A DNA stretch of 37,726 nucleotides from an uncultured Dorea sp. (GCA_947063855.1 CAMSTW010000033.1:1-37726), one strand, 5' to 3'; positions 8,232-17,334 are shown, counted from the first letter of the stretch. The notes: generated from the sequence alone by a model not told the origin. Translations and numbers: made by a program.

Positions 8232-9366
8232 TTCTTGTCTCCATCAACGCCTGCACTCCCTCGCACAGCGCCATGTATTCCACACTGTCCTCCTCATAAT
8301 CCATCAGACTCTCAATATATCTCCCAAGGATATCCCTGCGGTTCTGCTTCAGCAGCTTCGCAAAATCATAAGCCGGCTTCGTGGCGTCCGACAGATCTGT
8401 GATATTCCCATAGGTATCCATACCCGTCAGGTCAAATTGTATATCCGGATCCCGGAATCCCTTCAGCAGGATCTTGTAGATATTCTGTATTCCCCTGTCC
8501 TCAATCATAGTCCGAATCCGTTTCTTAAGTTCATGTCCGGTCATGTGCTTCTCTACCGGCACTTCCATATGCACATATTCCCTGACCGCGCAGGGTACGA
8601 AACGAATCTGGCACCCTTTTCGCGTCAGTTCCCCCTCTATATAGCCATGCGGCCCGGTATCGTTCTTATCAACCGGCTCCGGCGCGCCTGCATAAGCCAT
8701 CCGGCTTCTATGCCACGCCTCAAATCCGCCTGCACTTATATCTTTGCCAGCTTCACTTTGCCTCTCCGGCTTTGGCATCACGCCCTCCAGACTGTCATCC
8801 AGATCGCAGGGCTTATGGATGTGTCCCAGCGCAACATAATCATATCCAAGCGACAGAAGCTTCTTCCTCTGAATCGGTATATGCTTCCCGTCGCCTCCGT
8901 GTGCCAGAAGAATCTCATGCCGGCAGATGCCCTCTGGCGCCGCACTGTCATACACACTCTCACAGATCTCCTTCGCATGATAACTCATCCCGTAGACCGC
9001 CAGCGGCAGCCCCGGTATCTCCACCGCTGTAACCTGGCGGCTCAGTATCATATGCACGTTAGGCGCCCATTCAAAAGTCCTGTAATAAGAGTCCCTTTTC
9101 AGGTAATCATGGTTGCCTGCGGCCAGAACCACCTGTGTGTGTGTCAGTGTCCCAAAGAGGTAGTTCACTTCCTTAAGCTCCCTCAGAAGCGGCTGACGGT
9201 GGAACAGATCGCCTGCAATCAATAAAAGGTCTGCCTTCTTCTCATTGCAGACCTCCATGATCCTTGACAGACTGTTCCAGACTTCCCTTTCCCTCTTTGC
9301 GCTGTATGAGCTTCCGGCGTCCGGTTTTGCTCCCAAATGCACGTCTGCGATGTGTATGAACCTCAT
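8206..9366 (-). CDS. YhaO/SbcD-like metallophosphoesterase (DNA nuclease subunit)
   Basis: A calcineurin-type phosphoesterase of the SbcD/Mre11/YhaO group, the probable nuclease partner of the ATPase encoded next. The metal-ligand motifs are all present: D8-x-H10 in IADVHLG, GD53 in IAGDLFH, N85-H86 in AGNHD, then LLAHGG and GHIHKP. The 386-residue protein starts at the ATG at 9366, behind AAGGAG; longer in-frame extension into the kinase gene has no support. The first ~41 codons overlap the 3' end of the upstream histidine kinase gene in another frame, so expression is probably coupled to that system. Confidence 0.9.
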   Translation of the reverse strand: MRFIHIADVHLGAKPDAGSSYSAKREREVWNSLSRIMEVCNEKKADLLLIAGDLFHRQPLLRELKEVNYLFGTLTHTQVVLAAGNHDYLKRDSYYRTFEWAPNVHMILSRQVTAVEIPGLPLAVYGMSYHAKEICESVYDSAAPEGICRHEILLAHGGDGKHIPIQRKKLLSLGYDYVALGHIHKPCDLDDSLEGVMPKPERQSEAGKDISAGGFEAWHRSRMAYAGAPEPVDKNDTGPHGYIEGELTRKGCQIRFVPCAVREYVHMEVPVEKHMTGHELKKRIRTMIEDRGIQNIYKILLKGFRDPDIQFDLTGMDTYGNITDLSDATKPAYDFAKLLKQNRRDILGRYIESLMDYEEDSVEYMALCEGVQALMETRNEDSGTNT

Positions 9367-10510
9367 CTGTTGCTCCTTCTTCCTTCTCTGTCTTAAGCGG
9401 CAGGTCCACGATAAACTGTGTCCTGATGTCGTCGCTTCTGGCACGGATCCTTCCGCCGTGCAGCTCTACGATCTCCTTCGCTATGGCAAGGCCAAGCCCC
9501 GCGCCTCCGGTCCCGCTGGAACGCGAGCCGTCCACGCGGTAGAACTTCTCGAAGATCGTCTGCAGCATGTTCCCCGGTATCTTGTCTCCCTGATTCATGA
9601 ATACAATCTCCACATCCCGGTTCTTCATCTGCGCGTCAATCTGGATCTTCGTATTCTCATAGCAATACGCAATCGCATTTCTCAATATATTATCAAATAC
9701 TCTGGCAAGCTTGTCCGGATCCCCGTACACCACCAGATTCTCTTCTACATGTACCTCGCAGGACAGATGCTTCTCCTGCAGGACGCCGTATAATTCATCT
9801 GCCAGCTGTTCCAGCATAAACGACAGATTGATCTCTATCGCTTCCAGCTCGATATCCTGGAAATTATAACGTGTAATATCAAAAAATTCATTGATCAGCT
9901 CGCCAAGCCTGATCGACTTCTCCAGAGCGATATGGGTATACTTGACCCGGTCTTCCTCCGGCATGTCCCCGCGGCTGTCCAGCATACTTAAATACGCTAC
10001 GATCGAGGTCAGCGGGGTCTTAAGGTCATGGGCAAGAAAAAGCACAAGGTCATTCTTCTTCTTCTCCCCTTCCTCCGCCTCGATCTCCTGACGCTTCAGC
10101 GTCGCTTTGATCTCATTCAGACGTATCTCGATGGGCTTAAGCTCCGTGATCAGGTGAATCGGCTTCGTGGATTCTGACAGGATATTCTCTATCCCGTCCC
10201 CAATCTGATCCACATACTTCATCATCTTAGACAGCGCCACGTAATAAAACATGGCAAAAAGAAGCAGAAATCCAACGATAATGAAGAACATCTTGTTATT
10301 CCCGATCAGCTTCCAGTATAACTTGATCGCGCTGCTCTCTTTCATCCCCAGAGACATCACAAACTCCACGAACATCTCTGCGAAGCTGTCATTATAGATA
10401 CCGTCAATCACATAATTGAGGATAAATCCGCCCACCAGCACCGTCAGGGCCGTAACCAGGACTGTCTGGAGCAATATGCTGAACTTAAGCTTACGATAAT
10501 TATTCTTCAA
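9242..10510 (-). CDS. VanS-like sensor histidine kinase
   Basis: A membrane sensor kinase strongly reminiscent of the vancomycin-resistance sensor VanS. Two transmembrane helices (about 11-33 and 75-94) flank a ~40-residue extracytoplasmic loop. The H-box reads LAHDLKTPLTS with phospho-His161, and DPDKLARVFDNIL (N-box) and GGAGLGLAIAKEI (G-box) match the VanS pattern. The start is TTG at 10510; no ATG fits, and GGAGTAGGG lies upstream. It overlaps the regulator gene by 11 bp. About 48 C-terminal residues beyond the kinase core overlap the YhaO-like gene. No vanH, vanA or vanX homologue is in the window, so the ligand and target are unknown. Confidence 0.88.
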   Translation of the reverse strand: MKNNYRKLKFSILLQTVLVTALTVLVGGFILNYVIDGIYNDSFAEMFVEFVMSLGMKESSAIKLYWKLIGNNKMFFIIVGFLLLFAMFYYVALSKMMKYVDQIGDGIENILSESTKPIHLITELKPIEIRLNEIKATLKRQEIEAEEGEKKKNDLVLFLAHDLKTPLTSIVAYLSMLDSRGDMPEEDRVKYTHIALEKSIRLGELINEFFDITRYNFQDIELEAIEINLSFMLEQLADELYGVLQEKHLSCEVHVEENLVVYGDPDKLARVFDNILRNAIAYCYENTKIQIDAQMKNRDVEIVFMNQGDKIPGNMLQTIFEKFYRVDGSRSSGTGGAGLGLAIAKEIVELHGGRIRARSDDIRTQFIVDLPLKTEKEEGATDEVHTHRRRAFGSKTGRRKLIQRKEGKGSLEQSVKDHGGLQ

Positions 10511-11189
10511 TCTTATACCCTACTCCCCAGACTGTCTTGATGAAATCCGACTTCCCGGTAGGCGCGCTCATCTTCTCCCGAAGATGCCGGATATGCACCA
10601 TCACCGTATTATTGCTGTTCTTATAGTACTTCTCGTTCCACACCTTCTCAAACAATTCTTCCGAACTGATGACCTTGCCCCGGTTCTCGCAGAGAAGCCA
10701 GAGGATATCGAACTCGATCGGCGTAAGCGTGAGGGGCACCTCATTATAGACACATTCATGAGAGTTCCGGTTCAGCAGAAGTCCCCCAAAATCTATCACA
10801 TCCCCCTCTTCCTTTCCGCCGTCGTTGTACTGGGTATAACGGCGGATCTGCGCCTTCACCCGGGCAACCAGTTCCAACGGGTTGAAGGGCTTGGGAATAT
10901 AATCGTCCGCTCCCAGCGTAAGCCCCGTGATCTTGTCCATATATTCTGTCTTGGCCGTCAGCATAATGACCGGAAATGTGTATTTCTCACGAATCATCTT
11001 AAGAAGCTGGAACCCGTCAATATCCGGAAGCATGATATCCAGTATCGCCAGATCGATCTTCTTGCTGCGGATACAGTTAAGCGCGTCCTCGCCGGTATAG
11101 AACTTGAACACGCTGTACTGGTCGTTCTGGAGATATAATTCAATTACATCCGCGATTTCTCTTTCGTCATCTACTACTAAAATATTCAT
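10500..11189 (-). CDS. VanR-like OmpR-family response regulator
   Basis: A 229-residue transcription regulator with an N-terminal receiver and a C-terminal winged helix. The acidic pocket is D7-D8, the phospho-acceptor is D51 (AILDIMLPD) and the conserved Lys is K100 (KPFNPLEL). The output domain ends with HIRHLREKM and VWGVGYKIEE, very like VanR. AGAGG precedes the ATG. It is encoded directly before its cognate kinase and about 80 bp behind asnS on the same strand; I see no clear separate promoter, so asnS read-through is possible. Without resistance genes nearby, the regulon cannot be named. Confidence 0.92.
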   Translation of the reverse strand: MNILVVDDEREIADVIELYLQNDQYSVFKFYTGEDALNCIRSKKIDLAILDIMLPDIDGFQLLKMIREKYTFPVIMLTAKTEYMDKITGLTLGADDYIPKPFNPLELVARVKAQIRRYTQYNDGGKEEGDVIDFGGLLLNRNSHECVYNEVPLTLTPIEFDILWLLCENRGKVISSEELFEKVWNEKYYKNSNNTVMVHIRHLREKMSAPTGKSDFIKTVWGVGYKIEE

Positions 11190-11269
11190 CTTTAACCTCT
11201 TGCATCTTACTTGGAAACTGTCCGGTACTCCGGCCGCGAAGCAGCCCTCCTGACCTGTCAGCGCTTTTT

Positions 11270-12661
11270 CTATAATTCGCAGTTATTCACAGTACGGGGG
11301 AACGGCACTACGTCACGGATATTGCTCATTCCGGTAAGGTACATCACACACCTCTCGAAGCCCAGTCCGAATCCGGCGTGGCGGGTGGAGCCGTATCTGC
11401 GCAGGTCAAGGTAGAACTTATAATCCTCTTCCTTCATCCCCATCTCCTTGATCCTTGCAAGCAGCTTGTCATAATCATCTTCTCTCTGGCTGCCGCCGAT
11501 GATCTCTCCGATCCCCGGAACCAGACAGTCGACCGCCGCCACCGTCCTGCCGTCCTCGTTCTGCTTCATGTAGAACGCCTTGATCTCCTTCGGATAATCG
11601 GTCACAAAGACCGGACGCCCGAACACTTCTTCGGTAAGATAGCGCTCATGCTCCGTCTGGAGATCCGCTCCCCAGGATACCTTATATTCAAAATTCTCAT
11701 TGTTCTTCTCAAGGATCTTAATCGCCTCGGTGTAGGTCACGCGCGCGAAATCCGACGACGCCACGTTATGCAGACGCTCAAGCAGTCCCTTATCCACAAA
11801 AGAGTTGAAGAAATTCATCTCTTCCGGCGCTTCCGCCAGCACATAGTTAATGACATACTTAAGCATAGACTCTGCCAGCATCATATCGTCGTCCAGATCC
11901 GCGAAGGCAATCTCCGGCTCAATCATCCAGAACTCCGCCGCATGTCTGGTGGTGTTGGAATTCTCCGCCCGGAACGTAGGCCCAAAGGTATATACATTAC
12001 GGAATGCCTGCGCATAAGTCTCGGCGTTCAGCTGTCCGCTCACGGTCAGGCTTGTCTCCTTGCCAAAGAAGTCCTGTGAATAGTCTATCGCTCCATCCTC
12101 CGTCCTTGGGACATTCTCCAGGTCCAGTGTCGTTACACGGAACATCTCTCCTGCCCCCTCACAGTCGCTTCCGGTAATCAGCGGCGTATGCACATAGACG
12201 AATCCCCTCTCCTGGAAGAACTTATGCAGCGCATAGGCGGTCAGCGACCGCACACGGAACACAGCCTGGAACGTATTCGTCCTTGGTCTTAAGTGGGAAA
12301 TGGTTCTCAGATATTCGAAGCTGTGGCGCTTCTTCTGCAGAGGATAATCCGGCGCGGACGCGCCTTCAATCTCCACCGTATCCGCCTGTATCTCAAACGG
12401 CTGCTTCGCCTGCGGGGTTGCGACCAGCGTGCCTGTCACGATAACTGCCGCGCCCACATTCAGCCTGGAGATCTCTGCAAAATTCTCCATCTTATCATGA
12501 TACACGATCTGCAGAGGCTCAAAGAATGTACCGTCATTCAGTACGATGAATCCAAATGCCCTGGAATCCCTGATGCTGCGCACCCATCCGCCGACTGTAA
12601 CCTCCTGATCCAGATATTTATCCTTGTTCTTGTATAACTCCTTGATTGTGGTCAACTCCAT
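11270..12661 (-). CDS. asnS: Asparaginyl-tRNA synthetase
   Basis: Charges tRNA-Asn with asparagine. The 463-residue class IIb enzyme has an N-terminal OB-fold anticodon-binding domain ([17 protein letters not shown] near the start), motif 2 with [11 protein letters not shown] beginning about residue 230, and motif 3 [13 protein letters not shown] near the C-terminus followed by VVPFPRT. The motif-2 [15 protein letters not shown] segment separates it from AspRS and LysRS. AAAGGAG lies 7-9 bp before the ATG. The leader of about 110 nt has no T-box specifier or T-box sequence that I can find. Confidence 0.96.
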   Translation of the reverse strand: MELTTIKELYKNKDKYLDQEVTVGGWVRSIRDSRAFGFIVLNDGTFFEPLQIVYHDKMENFAEISRLNVGAAVIVTGTLVATPQAKQPFEIQADTVEIEGASAPDYPLQKKRHSFEYLRTISHLRPRTNTFQAVFRVRSLTAYALHKFFQERGFVYVHTPLITGSDCEGAGEMFRVTTLDLENVPRTEDGAIDYSQDFFGKETSLTVSGQLNAETYAQAFRNVYTFGPTFRAENSNTTRHAAEFWMIEPEIAFADLDDDMMLAESMLKYVINYVLAEAPEEMNFFNSFVDKGLLERLHNVASSDFARVTYTEAIKILEKNNENFEYKVSWGADLQTEHERYLTEEVFGRPVFVTDYPKEIKAFYMKQNEDGRTVAAVDCLVPGIGEIIGGSQREDDYDKLLARIKEMGMKEEDYKFYLDLRRYGSTRHAGFGLGFERCVMYLTGMSNIRDVVPFPRTVNNCEL

Positions 12662-12773
12662 ATCTTTGTTCTCCTTTTTGATTTCGTCTTTTTTATCATT
12701 CTCAATTCGTTCTTTCGCATTATCATTTGATATCCCGGCCTTCTATTCTGCCGGTTTCCGCACTATGTTCTCT

Positions 12774-12802
12774 ATTATAACACACCCTGTCCGGATTGGA
12801 AA
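12774..12802 (-). promoter_or_regulatory. Sigma-A-type promoter of asnS
   Basis: On the minus strand, TTTCCA (12797-12802), a 17-bp spacer and TATAAT (12774-12779) with an extended TG. A short CCGGC/GCCGG hairpin (12735-12754) lies in the transcribed leader. Confidence 0.6.
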
Positions 12803-12810
12803 GGCAGACC

Positions 12811-12839
12811 TTGATTTTTCCCATCTTCCATGTTATACT
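12811..12839 (+). promoter_or_regulatory. Sigma-A-type promoter of queT
   Basis: TTGATT (12811-12816), a 17-bp spacer and TATACT (12834-12839) with TG at 12831-12832. It is back-to-back with the asnS promoter and fires into the structured leader. Confidence 0.65.
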
Positions 12840-12847
12840 TTCAATCG

Positions 12848-12998
12848 TCGTAAAGCCCGTTGGGAACCAAGGTCTATAGGGCTTTTTGGCGGTCACCGCC
12901 GTTATGAGAAGACAGCAAAGACATCCGCCGGATATCTTTGCTGCCCGCTAAGGCGCGAGTGTTCGAGACCTTCCACTCGTAAAACAAAACTAAAGGAG
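12848..12998 (+). ncRNA. Structured queT leader, probable preQ1-sensing riboswitch (class uncertain)
   Basis: About 150 nt lie between the queT promoter and its ribosome site. Visible pairings are AAAGCCC (12852-12858) with GGGCTTT (12879-12885), a GGCGG/CCGCC hairpin near 12888-12900, CAGCAAAGA (12913-12921) with TCTTTGCTG (12935-12943), and CGAGTG (12956-12961) with CACTCG (12974-12979). AAGGTCT in the first loop (12869-12875) is the exact complement of AGACCTT in the last loop (12966-12972), so a long-range loop-loop pairing is possible. CCTT there could also pair with the AAGG of the ribosome site at 12992-12998. All three preQ1 riboswitch classes are known upstream of queT; the size resembles class III, but I could not match a consensus. 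Confidence 0.65.
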
Positions 12999-13005
12999 AA
13001 AAAAC

Positions 13006-13503
13006 ATGAAAAAATCAAACACAGCTTATCTAAGCCAGGCAGCCATGATCGCTGCCATCTATGTGGTGCTCACCTATGTATTCGCACCATTTTCTTTCGG
13101 AGAGATCCAGGTAAGAATCGCAGAAGCGCTTACCATCCTCCCTGTATTTACCCCCGCCGCCGTTCCCGGCCTGTTCATCGGCTGTCTGACCGGCAATATC
13201 TTAGGCGGAGCCGTACTCCCGGATATTATCTTCGGAAGTATCGCTACCCTGATCGGGGCGTTCTGTACTTATCAGCTTCGCAATCAACCCCCGATACTGG
13301 CGCCGCTTCCGCCGATCCTCGCGAACACAGTCATCGTACCGTTCGTGCTGCGCTTCGCCTACGGAGCCGCGCTCCCTATTCCATTCATGATGCTGACCGT
13401 AGGTATCGGCGAAGTCCTGTCCTGCGGTGTTCTGGGCATGGTTCTCTACTGCGCGCTGGGAAGATACAAGAACCTCCTCTTCCTCCCCGCCAGAAGATCC
13501 TGA
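13006..13503 (+). CDS. queT: QueT-family queuosine-precursor transporter
   Basis: A 165-residue membrane protein of the QueT family, the substrate-binding S-component for an ECF-type uptake system that imports queuosine precursors such as preQ0/preQ1. About five to six hydrophobic segments are visible, with the conserved region GEIQVRIAEALTILP near residues 32-46, followed by GLFIGCLTGNILGG, typical of the family. AAAGGAG lies 7 bp before the ATG. No ECF energizing module is nearby, so it must share one encoded elsewhere. The structured leader suggests control by its own substrate. A terminator follows 30 bp after the stop. Confidence 0.92.
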   Translation: MKKSNTAYLSQAAMIAAIYVVLTYVFAPFSFGEIQVRIAEALTILPVFTPAAVPGLFIGCLTGNILGGAVLPDIIFGSIATLIGAFCTYQLRNQPPILAPLPPILANTVIVPFVLRFAYGAALPIPFMMLTVGIGEVLSCGVLGMVLYCALGRYKNLLFLPARRS

Positions 13504-13532
13504 ACTACGATGAATTTTCCTTCTTAAAGCAT

Positions 13533-13562
13533 AGGGCAGCGTCATAATCCCGCTGCCCTTTT
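13533..13562 (+). terminator. Rho-independent terminator of queT
   Basis: A 9-bp stem AGGGCAGCG/CGCTGCCCT (13533-13541 with 13551-13559) with a 9-nt loop and a TTTT run. No gene or further structure was seen between it and the next gene end at 13632. Confidence 0.88.
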
Positions 13563-13631
13563 ATCCGCACTTCCCATCTATACAAAATCAATCCCCCCGC
13601 AGCAAGCTGCAAGGATCGGCAGTCTGCCTGT

Positions 13632-16070
13632 TCACCCTATATACGTATTCCCGCTCCCCGCCGTCATCTGGTCCATCTCCCCCAGCGGCACCGACCGTCT
13701 CTCGTTACTGCCCACATCAATATAGATTGCCGTGTTCTCCATATATCCGACCAGCACGACTGCATTCTGTGCATCCAGCATCCCGATCACCGGAATATCC
13801 TTGTCAAGAAGATACTTAAGCTCATCCACATTTAAGCCCGTCAGGTTCAGGCATCTTCCTCCATTCAAGTCCTTCACGATATCGGCAGGCGCCTCTTTCG
13901 CCCGCAAGCGGCTGACCATATTCTCAAGTATCCCGTCCTTGCCTTCAACAATATGCTGCCGGCTTTGGTTACCCTGTTCCCAGATATACGACATCCTGGC
14001 GTCTACAACACTTCCGCCGTATTCTTCCGCCTTTCGGACCGCCTCCCCGGCATGTTCAAAGATCCCCTTAAGCTCCCCGTGTCCATACACATAATACTTC
14101 TCCCCGCGGTCAAGCTCGTCAAAATTAATCGTCTCCGGATCCTCGAACAGGATCTGCTTTGGCTTGAGAACCCTGGGCCGTTTATCCGATATCCCGTCAC
14201 GGTAAGCCAGCCTTACCTGCGTCTCCTTAAGCTCCGTCACATATGTCTCTGCAGAAATATTACCCTCCGGCTTCTCTGCATTGTTCGTAATATAATCCGA
14301 AGCCACGCCGCTGTAGGTCTCGCCTTCCTTAACCGCCCGGTTTAGGGTAACCATCGTATCGTCAAACGCAACCGACAGTACGTAGACGCCCTCCGCCTGA
14401 TAGGTCTTTACAATCTTACTCTTCTTATCCTGGATCTCGATCTTATACATCGGCACCACTGTCTCCCCGGATACCGTCCTTCCTGTATCCGCAGTCTTCG
14501 CAACTCCGTAGACAAAATCATCCTTAATGAATCCAAGGGGACGGATACATTCGTCCCCGGCACATTCCACCGTCCGCTCTTCCCCGGTCTCAAGGTCCTT
14601 CACCACGATCCTTGATGCCGAATCGAGTTCTCCTCCGTCCTGCCATGCCGCCAGACGTCCGTCTCCCGAGACCACATACTGGTCCTTCTTGAGATCTGCC
14701 GCAAGTTCACTGCTCTTATTTCTTACCGTATCATATTCATACAGCGCGCCGCCCGGCATCACATACAGCTTGTCCCTGCTGACGCTGTGGTATATCATGC
14801 TGCTCAGTTCGTGAACCGCATTCCCATAGGATCTGTTGCTGGAGATAAATACCTTCTCCTCCACGGAGTTCTTCTTCACATCATAATAGTAGACTGCCGC
14901 TCCAACCTCTCCTTCATGCGCTCCCCGGCTCATGTAGCCACACACGGCAAAGGTAAGGCCGCCCGCCTGATCCCCTGCCAGCAGCTTTATCTTATGATGC
15001 GGCGCCATGTTGCGTACATCACTGTTTTCCACATCTGAGAAACCGAACACCAGCGCCAGTTCATCCGTCTTTTTATTATAATTCCACAGCTCATTTGCCA
15101 CGACAAACGAGACTGCCGTCCCTTCCTCATTGACCAGATACGGGACATCCTCCGGTACAATCCCAAGCACCACGCCTGAACCGCCCAGAACATGCTTCGC
15201 GGCATCGAACACCTGCTCCATCGTTCTGTCATAGTCAAGAAGGTATGTTTTCTGCGCCGCCGGCGCATGGGTTACCCGGAAGAACTCCCGGACCTGGTAC
15301 TCATCTGTGTCGTTCTCTTCACCTTTGCACCGCACACGATAATCCAGAAGAACGGATACAGAACCGCCGTTGATCTCCTTGACGCTCCACCGCTCCCCTT
15401 TCTCGACCATCGGCTCAAGCCCTCCCCAGGACACATGGTCATAATCTGAATGAATCGTCACATGCTGCAGAGTTGTGTTATCCGCTTCGGGACTTGGCTC
15501 AATCGTGGTTCCAATCCCCGCGCCCTCTGCCTTGCTCATGGCATTCACGTGGAAATCCCTGATAAAATCCAGGCACTGCGCCATATCCGCATCCGCGGCG
15601 TCCGTAACCCGGGTATAGAAATACACGGACCGGCCGCCGGTATCCAGTACAATCTCCAGGATCTGCTCCACTCCCGTAATACTCACGCCGTTAAGATCAA
15701 CCGTAAAATTCTCACCGGACAGGTCAAGCGTCCCTTCCTTAAGCTTCTCCCTGCCATCCGTTGTATAGACCGTATAGACCGCCTTCTTGATCTCGTTATC
15801 ATATGCATGGACCGCGCCCTCCACCAGTCCGCCGTTCACCGGCGTGATCACATCCCGCATGGTCGATATATCCATCACCCTGGCATACCCGCCAAGCATA
15901 TTCAGCGTATACCCGTTATATGAAAATGATATCTGCGGATACGTAGCCGATCCCATATCCGCAGTCATATTGTCGTTCCCTTTATTCGTATAATAACTGA
16001 ACCCGATAACAGCGATGATAAATATCAGGATTAAAATTGCCGTATCCTTGAATCTCTTCTTCCAGCTCAT
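13632..16070 (-). CDS. Large membrane-anchored extracytoplasmic protein with degenerate C39-peptidase-like C-terminus
   Basis: The function is unknown. The 812-residue protein has one N-terminal membrane anchor (about residues 10-26) with basic residues before it, so most of it should lie outside the membrane. The middle (about 40-600) is rich in beta-strand-like segments, with a run resembling propeller or WD-like repeats (for example DGRLAAWQDGG). The last ~200 residues resemble the C39-like peptidase fold: LNLTGLNVDELKYLLDKD, then VIGMLDAQNAVVLVGY. Where active members have His before VVLxGY there is Asn, and no upstream CGP-type Cys motif is seen, so it is probably inactive. Its ATG overlaps the methyltransferase stop as ATGA. 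Confidence 0.75.
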   Translation of the reverse strand: MSWKKRFKDTAILILIFIIAVIGFSYYTNKGNDNMTADMGSATYPQISFSYNGYTLNMLGGYARVMDISTMRDVITPVNGGLVEGAVHAYDNEIKKAVYTVYTTDGREKLKEGTLDLSGENFTVDLNGVSITGVEQILEIVLDTGGRSVYFYTRVTDAADADMAQCLDFIRDFHVNAMSKAEGAGIGTTIEPSPEADNTTLQHVTIHSDYDHVSWGGLEPMVEKGERWSVKEINGGSVSVLLDYRVRCKGEENDTDEYQVREFFRVTHAPAAQKTYLLDYDRTMEQVFDAAKHVLGGSGVVLGIVPEDVPYLVNEEGTAVSFVVANELWNYNKKTDELALVFGFSDVENSDVRNMAPHHKIKLLAGDQAGGLTFAVCGYMSRGAHEGEVGAAVYYYDVKKNSVEEKVFISSNRSYGNAVHELSSMIYHSVSRDKLYVMPGGALYEYDTVRNKSSELAADLKKDQYVVSGDGRLAAWQDGGELDSASRIVVKDLETGEERTVECAGDECIRPLGFIKDDFVYGVAKTADTGRTVSGETVVPMYKIEIQDKKSKIVKTYQAEGVYVLSVAFDDTMVTLNRAVKEGETYSGVASDYITNNAEKPEGNISAETYVTELKETQVRLAYRDGISDKRPRVLKPKQILFEDPETINFDELDRGEKYYVYGHGELKGIFEHAGEAVRKAEEYGGSVVDARMSYIWEQGNQSRQHIVEGKDGILENMVSRLRAKEAPADIVKDLNGGRCLNLTGLNVDELKYLLDKDIPVIGMLDAQNAVVLVGYMENTAIYIDVGSNERRSVPLGEMDQMTAGSGNTYIG

Positions 16071-17251
16071 CTATCGTTCCCTTCCTGCGCAAGCAGCTTT
16101 CCAAGCATCGGCGATACATGAAGAAACTCTTCACAGCGCCGTATTGCTTCCTGATTCTCCTTCCTCTTCCCGGTTCTGACTGCCCGGATCAGGATGTTCT
16201 TCGGCGTATGCTCCATGTCTATAAATTCCAGAATCTGCGTGTCATACCCTTCACGTTCCAGATACTGCGCCCGCAGGGCGTCCGTGAAAAGCGCCGCCGT
16301 CCGCTCCCTGATCAGACCGTATTGCAAGAGCGGCCTTAACACGTCACTGTCAATCTGCCCGTTCAGTTCGTGCTGGCAGCACGGCACAGACAGGATCACC
16401 TTAGCTTCCCATCCCACCGCTTTGGCCAGTGCATAATCGGTCGCCGTATCGCAGGCATGGAGTGTAATCACCATATCCACCTGACTGACCCCTCTATAAT
16501 CGGCAATATTGCCCTCTAAGAAGGTCAGCTTCTCGTAGCCGTATTTTCTGCCCAGTTCATTGCAGTGACGGATGACCTCTTTCTTAAGATCCAGCCCGAT
16601 TACCCGGATATCATAATTCTTCAGCTCATGGAGATAATAGTACACGGCAAAGGTCAGGTACGACTTCCCGCACCCGAAATCCAGAATCGTAAGCTCTCTG
16701 TCCCTGTCAAGCTGCGGCAGGATATCCTCTATGAATTCCAGAAACCGGTTGACCTGACGGAACTTGTCCGTCCTTGCACGTACAATCTTCCCGTCCTCTG
16801 TCATAACCCCCAGATCCTGAAGGAACGGGACCGGGATCCCCTCTTCCAGAATATAACGCTTCCTGCGGTCATGCCCCCTGTCAACCTCTCTGCACACGGT
16901 TTGCTGTGCCTTTTGCTTCACCGTGACCTTTCCTTTCTTGCTTACCAGCACCGTGTACAGATATCCCGTCGTCGTAAGCTGCATCTGCCGCATATTCTCC
17001 ATATATCCCGTCAACAGAGCGCACGCCTCCCCCGACGCCACATTCTGATGGAATGCCTGATTGTTTTGCAGCGTCTCAATCTGGAACAGCAGTCGTTCCC
17101 CCTTAAGCAGCGGACGCACCCGGACCTTCGTCATCCCGTCCTTCTTCCTGGGGTTACTGAGAACCGCCGATATAAATTCTATGTTTAGATTATCCTGTAA
17201 TAACTCTCTTAATTCACTCATAATATCATTATTGTAATGTTTTTTCGACAT
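16067..17251 (-). CDS. SAM-dependent methyltransferase (Methyltransf_32-like), substrate unknown
   Basis: A 394-residue class I methyltransferase-like protein. The SAM-binding motif I reads LDFGCGKSYLT near residue 188, followed by VIGLDLKKEV (motif II), HACDTATDYAL and SVPCCQHEL. This combination fits the Methyltransf_32 group (related to the GSTCD C-terminal domain), whose substrate is generally unassigned, probably RNA. The N-terminal ~150 residues are a separate, poorly recognised domain. The ATG at 17251 lacks a clear Shine-Dalgarno; an in-frame ATG at 17221 (MSELRELL) is an alternative, also without one. It is coupled by overlap to the 812-residue protein downstream. Confidence 0.8.
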   Translation of the reverse strand: MSKKHYNNDIMSELRELLQDNLNIEFISAVLSNPRKKDGMTKVRVRPLLKGERLLFQIETLQNNQAFHQNVASGEACALLTGYMENMRQMQLTTTGYLYTVLVSKKGKVTVKQKAQQTVCREVDRGHDRRKRYILEEGIPVPFLQDLGVMTEDGKIVRARTDKFRQVNRFLEFIEDILPQLDRDRELTILDFGCGKSYLTFAVYYYLHELKNYDIRVIGLDLKKEVIRHCNELGRKYGYEKLTFLEGNIADYRGVSQVDMVITLHACDTATDYALAKAVGWEAKVILSVPCCQHELNGQIDSDVLRPLLQYGLIRERTAALFTDALRAQYLEREGYDTQILEFIDMEHTPKNILIRAVRTGKRKENQEAIRRCEEFLHVSPMLGKLLAQEGNDR

Positions 17252-17334
17252 GAGTGCAAGCCATTTCGCATGGTTTTCTTTTCAGATGATCCGGCAGGCG
17301 CCGCAGAGCCGGTGCGGCCGCACGGCAGAAGGGA

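Noticed and set aside
8437-9225. 262-codon plus-strand open frame
   Set aside because: It is antisense to the phosphoesterase gene, whose metal-binding motifs are all intact; no start signal is visible.
12662-12790. T-box riboswitch upstream of asnS
   Set aside because: The leader is too short, and no T-box sequence or terminator/antiterminator pair is visible.
12624-13547. 307-codon plus-strand open frame covering queT
   Set aside because: It runs through the asnS leader, the queT promoter and the riboswitch-like leader and overlaps the convincing queT frame. Its codons lack any domain pattern.
17244-17250. Perfect Spo0A box (TTCGACA) near the methyltransferase start
   Set aside because: It is a single site formed by the start codons ATG TCG AAA; one heptamer in 37 kb is expected by chance, unlike the phased array at 20755-20821.
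17252-17334. Terminator after the large sensor kinase
   Set aside because: A GTGCGGCCGCAC palindrome is present, but no T-tail follows on the relevant strand.
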